16,784 nt of DNA from Acidobacteria bacterium AH-259-L09 (GTDB lineage Bacteria > Acidobacteriota > UBA6911 > RPQK01): NCBI GenBank assembly GCA_027717875.1, contig JALLOL010000024.1, forward strand, positions 1-16,784, written 5' to 3'. This document shows, one piece after another, positions 8,336 through 16,784 of this stretch. Under the pieces are notes generated by a model, which did no database searches, had not been told where the DNA came from, and saw only the letters and a program-made list of their open reading frames with translations. A program made the translations under genes and the position numbers. Each line of letters starts with the position of its first letter. Positions within the stretch are counted from its first letter, which is position 1.

Positions 8336-8503
8336 AACAATAGATGTCTCCTGAGGTCGGTGAGATGTCCGACAGTGCCTCCACTGCTCCATTGCTCTTT
8401 ACTCTACGTGAAGCGTTGGCTCTATTGCTCTTTTGTTCTATTCTATTGTTCTATTGTTCTATTTTTGCTCTTTTGCTCTTTTGTTCTACGCGAAGCGTTT
8501 GCT
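8326..8503 (+). repeat. 8-nt-period repeat tracts between the Mut7-C gene and hisS
   Basis: Units such as TTGCTCTT, TTGTTCTA and TTCTATTG recur every 8 nt, mainly from 8389 to 8485, and are the complement of the GAGCAAAA family before dnaE. An 18-nt element occurs twice: CTACGTGAAGCGTTGGCT at 8404-8421 and CTACGCGAAGCGTTTGCT at 8486-8503 (16 of 18 identical). The second copy ends at the base before the hisS ATG. The stretch 8341-8388 holds no recognisable feature. A longer open frame from 8360 translates repeat and is not the hisS start. Confidence 0.8.
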
Positions 8504-9769
8504 ATGACGATTAAATCGGTTCGCGGCACCCATGATATCTTGCCGGGCTCAGTGGAGCTGTGGCAGAAGATTGAAGCCACCGCTCGTCGACTGTTCGGGC
8601 TTTATGGTTACGCCGAGGTGCGCACTCCGATCTTTGAAGAAACCGAGTTGTTTGCCCGCAGCATCGGAGCTGAGAACGACATCGTGCAAAAGGAGATGTA
8701 CACCTTCAATGACAGCAAAGGAAAGGAGATCAGCCTTCGTCCAGAGGGAACGGCGCCCGTTGTGCGGGCTTACATCCAGCACGGACTGTATCATGACGGG
8801 GAGGTGAACAAGCTTTACTACATCGGCCCCATGTTTCGCCATGAGCGGCCCCAAAAGGGGCGTTACCGCCAGTTCCATCAGATCGGTGCCGAGGTTTTGG
8901 GCTCCCATCACCCGGCCGTTGAGGCCGAAGTGATCGAAATGTTGGATCGCTTCCTGAATGAGCTCGGAGTTGGCCCGTTTCGCTTGCTCATCAACTCGGT
9001 GGGGTGCACAAATTGCCGGCCTGCCTACGTGGAACTTCTGCAGCAGGAAATCCAGAACCGTTTCTCGAATTTTTGTCCGGACTGCCGGCGCCGCACTCGG
9101 AGCAATCCCTTGCGGGTGCTCGACTGCAAGGTCTCTTCCTGCCAGCCTGTGATCGAGCAGCTTCCCTCGATTCTCGATCACCTCTGCCAGGATTGCCGTC
9201 AGCACTTTGAGAAGTTTCGCACTTATCTGGACCTGTACCAGAGTGCTTATGAGCTGGTGCCTCGTCTGGTTCGGGGGCTGGACTACTACGTTCGCACCAC
9301 TTTCGAGATAATCAGCCCGCGTTTGGGCCCCACCCAGAATGCCATTGTGGGCGGGGGCCGCTACGACGGCCTTTCAAAGATCCTGGGAGGGCCGCCCACC
9401 AAAGGATTTGGCTTCGCGTTGGGTATGGAGCGTCTGGTCTTAGTCCTCTCGGAGCAAAGGGAAATCAGCCGGCCTTACCAGGCACGGCCTCCGGACATTT
9501 TCCTGGCCTACCTGGATGAGCCCTCTCTCGAAGAGAGCCTGAAGTTGGCGCGAGAGCTGCGTCTGCAGGGGATTTTCGCCTACATTGACTTTCAAGGGCG
9601 CAGCCTCAAGGGGCAGATGCGACTGGCCCACCGACTCAGTGCCCGGTTTATCTGCGTCATTGGCGAGGACGAGATGCAAAGTGGCCAGTTTGCGATCAAG
9701 CGGATGGAGGACCGACATCAGGTCACGCTCGAGTGGGAGTCAATCGCGGAGTATGTGAAAGGGGGCTAA
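8504..9769 (+). CDS. hisS: Histidyl-tRNA synthetase
   Basis: Charges tRNA-His with histidine; class II synthetase, cytoplasmic. From ATG 8504 it has 421 residues, the usual bacterial length, and starts with the canonical SVRGTHDILP. Motif 2 region: FRHERPQKGRYRQFHQIGAE, residues 111-130. Histidine-specific motifs: RGLDYY (257-262) and GGGRYDGL (283-290). Motif 3: GFALGMERL. An anticodon-binding domain follows from about residue 328. The insertion between motifs 2 and 3 has eight cysteines at 168, 171, 191, 194, 208, 213, 228 and 231, three of the pairs as C-x2-C, suggesting a metal-binding knuckle that E. coli HisRS lacks. No Shine-Dalgarno is visible because repeat DNA abuts the start. It precedes aspS, a common pairing. 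Confidence 0.97.
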   Translation: MTIKSVRGTHDILPGSVELWQKIEATARRLFGLYGYAEVRTPIFEETELFARSIGAENDIVQKEMYTFNDSKGKEISLRPEGTAPVVRAYIQHGLYHDGEVNKLYYIGPMFRHERPQKGRYRQFHQIGAEVLGSHHPAVEAEVIEMLDRFLNELGVGPFRLLINSVGCTNCRPAYVELLQQEIQNRFSNFCPDCRRRTRSNPLRVLDCKVSSCQPVIEQLPSILDHLCQDCRQHFEKFRTYLDLYQSAYELVPRLVRGLDYYVRTTFEIISPRLGPTQNAIVGGGRYDGLSKILGGPPTKGFGFALGMERLVLVLSEQREISRPYQARPPDIFLAYLDEPSLEESLKLARELRLQGIFAYIDFQGRSLKGQMRLAHRLSARFICVIGEDEMQSGQFAIKRMEDRHQVTLEWESIAEYVKGG

Positions 9770-9849
9770 AAAGTTCCAAGTTCCACGTTTCAGGTTCCAG
9801 GTTGGAGGTGTCAGCTTTTTGAACGCTGGAACCTGGAACTTGGAACCTT
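9770..9849 (+). repeat. 7-nt-period inverted repeat between hisS and aspS
   Basis: Heptamers AGTTCCA, AGTTCCA, CGTTTCA, GGTTCCA run from 9772. They are followed by the inverted family (CTGGAAC, CTGGAAC, TTGGAAC) ending at 9849. The outer arms 9770-9785 and 9834-9849 match at 15 of 16 positions, with a loop of about 48 nt. The tract starts directly at the hisS stop. It could be a transcript-stabilising or attenuating hairpin; there is no U-tract. Confidence 0.75.
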
Positions 9850-9861
9850 CACTAATCAATC

Positions 9862-11631
9862 ATGGATCAACTAAGTGATCTCAAGCGGACTTGTTACTGT
9901 GGCCTGATCCGCCAAGACCATGTCGGTCAAACCATGACCGTGATGGGTTGGGTCGATCGGCGCCGCGATCTGGGAAGCTTGATTTTTCTTGATCTTAGAG
10001 ATCGCGAAGGAATTGTGCAGGTGGTTGCTAGTCCCGACTACCCTGCGGCTCTGGAAACAGCCAAGCAGGTTCGCCCCGAGTACGTCGTGGCGGTGACCGG
10101 TGAGGTCGTTGTGCGAGACGAAGAGACAGCGAACCCGCAGCTGGCGACGGGTCAAGTGGAAATCAGGGCTCGCCAGATTTACTTGCTGAACACTTCTCAG
10201 ACTCCCCCTTTTGCCGTCACAGCAGGCGCTAGCGCCGCGGAAGAGACGCGGCTCCGCTACCGGTTTCTGGATCTTCGGCGCCGGCGTTTGCAGCGCAACC
10301 TTCGCCTGCGCCACCGGATCTGCCTGCAGATCCGCAAGTATCTGGATAAGCAGGGTTTCCTGGAGATTGAGACTCCGTTCTTGACCAAATCCACGCCCGA
10401 AGGGGCTCGAGACTATCTTGTCCCCAGCCGCCTTTATCCTGGGCAATTCTATGCTCTGCCTCAATCGCCCCAACTCTTTAAACAGCTGCTCATGATCTCG
10501 GGATTCGACAAGTACTTTCAGATCGTGCGCTGTTTCCGGGATGAGGATCTACGCGCCGATCGGCAGCCGGAGTTTACCCAAGTCGACATTGAGATGTCTT
10601 ATGCGCAGATGGAAACCGTCTTCACCGTGGTCGAATCCCTGCTGGCCAGAGTCTCTGGTCTCGTCGGCATCCAGGTCTCGACGCCCTTTCCCCGGCTGAG
10701 TTACGACGAAGCGATATTGCGCTATGGCAGTGACCGGCCCGACACCCGCTTTGAGCTGGAATTGGAAAATGTCTCGCCCGCTTTTTCAGAAACCCGTTTC
10801 CAGATCTTTCGCAAGATCCTTGAAAGCGGTGGACTCATCAAGGGCTTCCGGGTTCCGGGACGCTGCGATTACTCGCGCAGGCAATTGGAGGAAGTCGCGG
10901 AACTGGCGAAAAGTTGCGGGGCGCGGGACCTCTCTTGGCTCAAGGTGACCTCGGAGGATCTGCGCAGCTCTTTTCCCAAAGTCGTCACTCAAGCGGAGCT
11001 TCACAGAGTCAGGGAAGCGGCTGGTCTCAAGGAGGGGGACATTTTCCTGATGGTTGGTGGTGCGGCAAAAATCGTTCACGCTTCACTGGGAGCCCTGCGC
11101 AGGCAGGTGGCTCGGCAGGAAAATTTGATCCCCAAGGACGATTACCGGTTCCTTTGGGTCTACAACTTCCCCCTGCTGGAGTGGGACGAGCAGGAAAAGC
11201 GCTATTTTGCCTGCAATCATCCCTTCACCTCCCCTCGCGATCAGGATGTTGATCTTTTGGAGGAAAACCCCGGCCGGGTTCGAGCCAAAGCCTATGACGT
11301 GGTTTTAAACGGCGTGGAAATCGGAGGAGGTTCGATTCGTATTCACCAGCGCGAACTGCAACAGCGGGTTTTCAGAGCACTGGGTATTGGTCCAGACGAA
11401 GAGGAGGCAAAATTCGGGTTTCTTTTGGAAGCCTTGCGCTACGGGGCACCTCCCCATGGCGGCATCGCCTTGGGGCTGGACCGGATTGTCATGCTGCTGG
11501 CCGGTGAGCAGTCGATCCGTGACGTGATCGCGTTTCCCAAGACGGCTCGCGCCGTGGATCTGATGTGCAGCGCCCCTTCTGCGGTGAGTGAGGCCCAGCT
11601 GAAGGAACTGCATATCCGGGTGGAAGAGTAA
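9862..11631 (+). CDS. aspS: Aspartyl-tRNA synthetase, bacterial type
   Basis: Charges tRNA-Asp with aspartate; class II synthetase, cytoplasmic. The 589 residues include the long bacterial form with a GAD insertion. An N-terminal OB-fold anticodon-binding domain (about 1-110, with [19 protein letters not shown]) is followed by the catalytic core with [13 protein letters not shown] and [15 protein letters not shown]. Motif 2 is [17 protein letters not shown] from about residue 224. The GAD insertion spans roughly 290-415. Motif 3 is [15 protein letters not shown] near the end. The Leu in RRRDLGS is, to my recollection, the residue type seen in discriminating AspRS enzymes, but this alone does not settle whether tRNA-Asn is also charged. 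The ATG at 9862 gives the normal N-terminus; no Shine-Dalgarno is evident. Confidence 0.97.
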   Translation: MDQLSDLKRTCYCGLIRQDHVGQTMTVMGWVDRRRDLGSLIFLDLRDREGIVQVVASPDYPAALETAKQVRPEYVVAVTGEVVVRDEETANPQLATGQVEIRARQIYLLNTSQTPPFAVTAGASAAEETRLRYRFLDLRRRRLQRNLRLRHRICLQIRKYLDKQGFLEIETPFLTKSTPEGARDYLVPSRLYPGQFYALPQSPQLFKQLLMISGFDKYFQIVRCFRDEDLRADRQPEFTQVDIEMSYAQMETVFTVVESLLARVSGLVGIQVSTPFPRLSYDEAILRYGSDRPDTRFELELENVSPAFSETRFQIFRKILESGGLIKGFRVPGRCDYSRRQLEEVAELAKSCGARDLSWLKVTSEDLRSSFPKVVTQAELHRVREAAGLKEGDIFLMVGGAAKIVHASLGALRRQVARQENLIPKDDYRFLWVYNFPLLEWDEQEKRYFACNHPFTSPRDQDVDLLEENPGRVRAKAYDVVLNGVEIGGGSIRIHQRELQQRVFRALGIGPDEEEAKFGFLLEALRYGAPPHGGIALGLDRIVMLLAGEQSIRDVIAFPKTARAVDLMCSAPSAVSEAQLKELHIRVEE

Positions 11632-11637
11632 AAGGAG

Positions 11638-11850
11638 AATCCAGAATTCAGAATCCAGAATCCACAATCCAGAATTCAGAATCACACGGGCTGACAACTG
11701 ACAGCTGACAACACAACTGACACTCAGAACTCAGAACCAAACCCTCAACAACTCAAACCTAAGAACTTGGAAGTTGAAGTTTGGAACTTGACTTCTGGCT
11801 CCTGGATTCTGAATTCTGGATTGTGGATTCTGGATTCTGAATTCTGGATT
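11638..11850 (+). repeat. Perfect 46-bp inverted repeat enclosing mixed 7-nt repeats
   Basis: The left arm (11638-11683) and right arm (11805-11850) are perfect reverse complements over 46 nt, each built of CCAGAAT/TCAGAAT heptamers. The 121-nt spacer contains other heptamer families: CTGACAA (11691-11720), CTCAGAA (about 11723-11737) and TTGGAAC-like words (11765-11790). It fills almost the whole aspS-mutL gap. In RNA it would form a very stable hairpin. No terminal inverted-repeat transposon gene lies inside. Confidence 0.9.
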
Positions 11851-11881
11851 TTCACCCCGTGTCACTGGCCCCGGCTATAAT
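11851..11881 (+). promoter_or_regulatory. Candidate mutL promoter giving a leaderless transcript
   Basis: A perfect TATAAT lies at 11876-11881, with a weak -35 (TTCACC, 11851-11856) at a long 19-nt spacing. Initiation 6-8 nt beyond the -10 would fall at or next to the mutL ATG at 11889. This agrees with the lack of a Shine-Dalgarno before it. The position directly after the inverted repeat suggests mutL has its own promoter. Confidence 0.45.
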
Positions 11882-11888
11882 TGCCTTG

Positions 11889-13763
11889 ATGGGTAAGATC
11901 CGCATTCTTCCCGACGTTTTGGCACACAAGATCGCCGCTGGCGAGGTGGTGGAGCGGCCCGCCTCCGTGGTGAAGGAGCTGCTTGAAAATGCCCTGGACG
12001 CTGGTGCCCGGCGCATCGTCGTGGAAGCGGACAGTGGAGGAAAACGGCGGATTTCGGTGCGTGACGACGGAGCAGGTATGAGTCCGGAGGATGCCCGCCT
12101 GGCTTTTCAACACCACGCCACCAGTAAGATCGAAAACTTTGAAGATCTCGGCCAGATTCGAACCCTGGGCTTTCGGGGAGAGGCTTTGCCTTCGATCGCT
12201 TCGGTTGCTCGATTGCGTCTGAGAAGCATCGAAGGTGCGGGGACAGAAACTGCATCCCCTCTGGGAACGGAAATTGAAATCGAGGGGGGCACACTGAAAG
12301 CAGTGAGGGAGATCTCCTGGCCGGCAGGTACTGAGGTGGCGGTGGAAGATCTCTTTTTTAACGTTCCAGCCAGACGTAAATTCTTGAAGGCAGCTGCCAC
12401 GGAATTGAGTCACCTCAGCCGTCAGGTGATGCATTATGCAATAGCCTACCCGGAAGTCGAATTTCAATTCAGCCATCAGCAGCGATCGGTGTTGGAGGCT
12501 GCCGCGGTGGCGAATCTTGAAGATCGCATCTATCAGGTCCTCGGGGAGTCCTTCCTGGAAAATCTGGTGCCCGTGGAGTATGAAAAGGGTGGTGTCTTTG
12601 TGTCGGGTTTCACTTCCCTGCCCCATGAGCAGCGCAGCAGCAGCACTTCACTGTTCCTTTACGTCAACCGCCGGATGGTCAAAGATCGCGTTTTGATGCA
12701 CGCCATCCGACTGGCTTACCAGGATCTGATCCCGTCGGGCGCCCATCCCGCGGTCATTCTGCTTTTGGAAGTGGACCCGGAGCAGGTGGATGTCAATGTC
12801 CATCCTTGCAAGACCGAAATCCGTTTTAGGGATTCCAATTTGGTGCACAGCGCACTCTATCACGGACTGGAAGAGGCTTTATTGCGCCAAAAAAGGACTC
12901 TCTCGCACCTGGCCCGAGACATCTCGGCAGATCGCCTGGAAGGTGCGGATCGACTCCACCCGGGCAGCAAAGTGGCCACAAGCATCGCCAATTTCTTTGA
13001 GCGATACTCTCAAACCACAAGCAGATCTCCGGCCTTTGCAAGGGCATGCGGGACGCCTTTTTCCGGCTCAGCCGGTGTCGAAGCTTCAACCCAGCAGTTT
13101 TCTTCTTCCCTGCCCGTCAGCAACGGAGATGCCCATGGGGATGGCATCCCGGAGACCGACTATCTGAGTCCGATTCCGGTGGTTATGGGGCAATTCGTGG
13201 AAAGTTTCGTGGTGGCGGCAGATCGCGAAGGCGTGATGTTGGTGGACCAGCACGTGGCCCACGAGAGAATCCTGTATGATCGAGCACTTCGCGCACTGCG
13301 ATGTTCCGAGAGATGTCCCACCCAGCGGCTGTTGGTTCCCTTGACCTACGAACTGAGTGCTCAGCACAGGGCGATCTTGGAGCAAATCATGGATGAGCTC
13401 AATGCCAACGGTTTCGAAGTGGAATGGTTCGGCACCCAGACCATCGCCATTAAAGGGGTTCCTTCCTTCGCCCAGGAGTGCGACGCGCGGCTTTTGATCC
13501 AGGAGATCCTGGATGGATTCGGATCTCCTCGTCAGGAGATTGAGAGCCGGGATCGGCTGGTGCGCCGGCTGCGTGAGAAAATTGCGGTCGGTTTGTCCTG
13601 CCGAGGAGCGATTAAGATCAATACGCCGCTGTCGGAGGAAAAAATGCAGTGGCTGCTGGATGAGCTCTTCCGCTGTGAAAACCCCTTCACCTGTCCTCAT
13701 GGCCGACCCATTGTCCTGCGGCTGGGGATCGAGGAGATACTAAGAGGCTTCAAGCGAATCTAG
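11889..13763 (+). CDS. mutL: DNA mismatch repair protein MutL (endonuclease type)
   Basis: Couples MutS mismatch recognition to strand incision and excision. From ATG 11889 it has 624 residues, starting GKIRILPDVLAHKIAAGEVVERPASVV as expected in two parts around residues 2-28. GHKL ATPase motifs: Glu33/Asn34 (LLENALDAGA), DDGAGM (59-64), HHATSKI, and GFRGEAL (94-100). A variable linker spans roughly 330-425. The C-terminal domain carries the metal-dependent nicking motif DQHVAHERILYD (453-464), SCRGAIK, and CPHGRP from Cys602, so this is the MutH-independent type. The motif differs from the consensus DQHA-x2-E-x4-E by Val456 and Asp464. The in-frame GTG at 11859 is upstream of the -10 box and is unlikely to be the start. 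The stop codon lies inside the terminal hairpin. Confidence 0.97.
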   Translation: MGKIRILPDVLAHKIAAGEVVERPASVVKELLENALDAGARRIVVEADSGGKRRISVRDDGAGMSPEDARLAFQHHATSKIENFEDLGQIRTLGFRGEALPSIASVARLRLRSIEGAGTETASPLGTEIEIEGGTLKAVREISWPAGTEVAVEDLFFNVPARRKFLKAAATELSHLSRQVMHYAIAYPEVEFQFSHQQRSVLEAAAVANLEDRIYQVLGESFLENLVPVEYEKGGVFVSGFTSLPHEQRSSSTSLFLYVNRRMVKDRVLMHAIRLAYQDLIPSGAHPAVILLLEVDPEQVDVNVHPCKTEIRFRDSNLVHSALYHGLEEALLRQKRTLSHLARDISADRLEGADRLHPGSKVATSIANFFERYSQTTSRSPAFARACGTPFSGSAGVEASTQQFSSSLPVSNGDAHGDGIPETDYLSPIPVVMGQFVESFVVAADREGVMLVDQHVAHERILYDRALRALRCSERCPTQRLLVPLTYELSAQHRAILEQIMDELNANGFEVEWFGTQTIAIKGVPSFAQECDARLLIQEILDGFGSPRQEIESRDRLVRRLREKIAVGLSCRGAIKINTPLSEEKMQWLLDELFRCENPFTCPHGRPIVLRLGIEEILRGFKRI

Positions 13764-13790
13764 TGGCTCGATTCGAGCCACTAGATTCGC
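13754..13790. terminator. Perfect 18-bp hairpin between mutL and the convergent rRNA operon
   Basis: Arms 13754-13771 and 13773-13790 are perfectly complementary around one central base, and the mutL TAG (13761-13763) sits in the left arm. There is no T-run on either side, so it is not a textbook intrinsic terminator. Its place between convergent units suggests a bidirectional terminator or a 3'-end-protecting hairpin. Confidence 0.55.
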
Positions 13791-13806
13791 CAGCCTTGAA
13801 GGAAAA

Positions 13807-13922
13807 TCCGGCGATGTCCTACTTTCCCACACAGTCTCCCGTGCAGTATCATCGGCGCTGGAGGGCTTAACTTCTGTGTTCGGTATGGGAACAGGTGTTG
13901 CCCCTCCGCTACAATCGCCGGA
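13807..13922 (-). rRNA. rrf: 5S ribosomal RNA
   Basis: Read on the minus strand, it starts TCCGGCGATTG and ends CATCGCCGGA, forming the terminal helix I. Conserved 5S internal segments are present, including CCCATACCGAACACAGAAG and GGGAAAGTAGGACATCGCC. About 116 nt, a normal length. It lies downstream of 23S in the same orientation with a ~110-nt spacer and no tRNA. Ends are inferred from helix pairing and may be off by a few bases. Confidence 0.95.
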
Positions 13923-13940
13923 AACCGGTGCAGCTCACAT

Positions 13941-13974
13941 CTGACAACTGACGGGATAGATTGTCAGCTGTCAG
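13941..13974 (-). repeat. Heptamer hairpin (CTGACAA family) in the 23S-5S spacer
   Basis: CTGACAACTGAC (13941-13952) pairs with 13963-13974 at 11 of 12 positions around a 10-nt loop. The same CTGACAA words occur in the spacer of the aspS-mutL inverted repeat, so this repeat type also occurs within the rRNA transcript. Confidence 0.65.
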
Positions 13975-13976
13975 CT

Positions 13977-14019
13977 CTTTTAAAAACAAGGACAAACCCA
14001 CAAGTCGAACGCGGTTTGT
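13977..14019 (-). terminator. Terminator-like hairpin with T-run in the 23S-5S spacer
   Basis: On the minus strand ACAAACC (14019-14013) pairs with GGTTTGT (13998-13992), a 7-bp stem with a 14-nt loop, followed within a few bases by GTTTTTAAAA. It resembles a weak intrinsic terminator but lies before 5S, so rRNA antitermination or read-through would be needed. It may instead be a processing stem. Confidence 0.35.
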
Positions 14020-14032
14020 GCAGCAAAAAATT

Positions 14033-16784
<2,752 letters not shown>

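Noticed and set aside
8360..8503. Hydrophobic N-terminal extension of HisRS, possibly a membrane anchor
   Set aside because: The Cys/Leu/Phe-rich stretch comes from an 8-nt repeat read in frame (24 nt is a multiple of 3); the canonical HisRS N-terminus begins at ATG 8504.
8549..9205. Minus-strand open frame of 218 codons inside hisS
   Set aside because: Shadow of hisS; the plus-strand frame has all class II synthetase motifs.
11638..11850. Insertion sequence or MITE bounded by 46-bp terminal inverted repeats
   Set aside because: No transposase, no target-site duplication, and the arms are themselves made of heptamers shared with other gaps, so a classical MITE is not supported.
11862..12626. 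Minus-strand open frame of 254 codons over mutL
   Set aside because: Antisense to the MutL ATPase domain; composition is that of a shadow frame.
13923..14032. tRNA gene in the 23S-5S spacer
   Set aside because: No cloverleaf or TTCGAATC-type T-loop; the hairpins present are heptamer repeats and a terminator-like stem.

Overview
The window is a stretch of bacterial housekeeping DNA with GC in the mid-50s by eye. It holds eight protein genes and the 3' part of an rRNA operon. All recognisable proteins are bacterial core enzymes: UppP, GuaA, DnaE, AccA, a Mut7-C-type protein, HisRS, AspRS and MutL. No plasmid, phage, insertion-sequence or CRISPR signature was seen. I cannot fix the phylum from the sequence alone. 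The gene order and the repeat-filled gaps remind me of Acidobacteriota-like or other little-cultured lineages, but that is a weak inference.

Layout. A partial, unrecognised coiled-coil protein gene (1-523, minus) lies downstream of uppP (520-1341, minus) and overlaps it by 4 nt. A 238-nt divergent gap separates uppP from a plus-strand series: guaA (1580-3121), dnaE (3298-6792), accA (6927-7850), a Mut7-C RNase-like gene (7853-8335), hisS (8504-9769), aspS (9862-11631) and mutL (11889-13763). The end of mutL is embedded in a perfect 18-bp hairpin. It faces a convergent rRNA operon on the minus strand: 5S (13807-13922) and 23S (14033 to the right edge, 5' end missing). No tRNA lies between 23S and 5S.

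The genes cover GMP synthesis, DNA replication, fatty-acid precursor synthesis, two aminoacyl-tRNA synthetases, mismatch repair, and wall-lipid carrier recycling. Only accA and the Mut7-C gene (2-nt gap) and uppP and its downstream neighbour (4-nt overlap) are tightly coupled. The other gaps are 92 to 257 nt.

The unusual part is non-coding. Every sizeable gap is filled with short-period sequence: 7-nt periods in some gaps and 8-nt periods in others, usually folded into inverted repeats. The most striking is a perfect 46-bp inverted repeat between aspS and mutL. The gaps before dnaE and hisS carry the same 8-nt family in opposite orientations, running up to the start codons. A similar long hairpin sits inside the 23S gene at helix 45, about 70 nt longer than in E. 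coli. Helix 45 is a known site of intervening sequences that fragment 23S rRNA in some bacteria.
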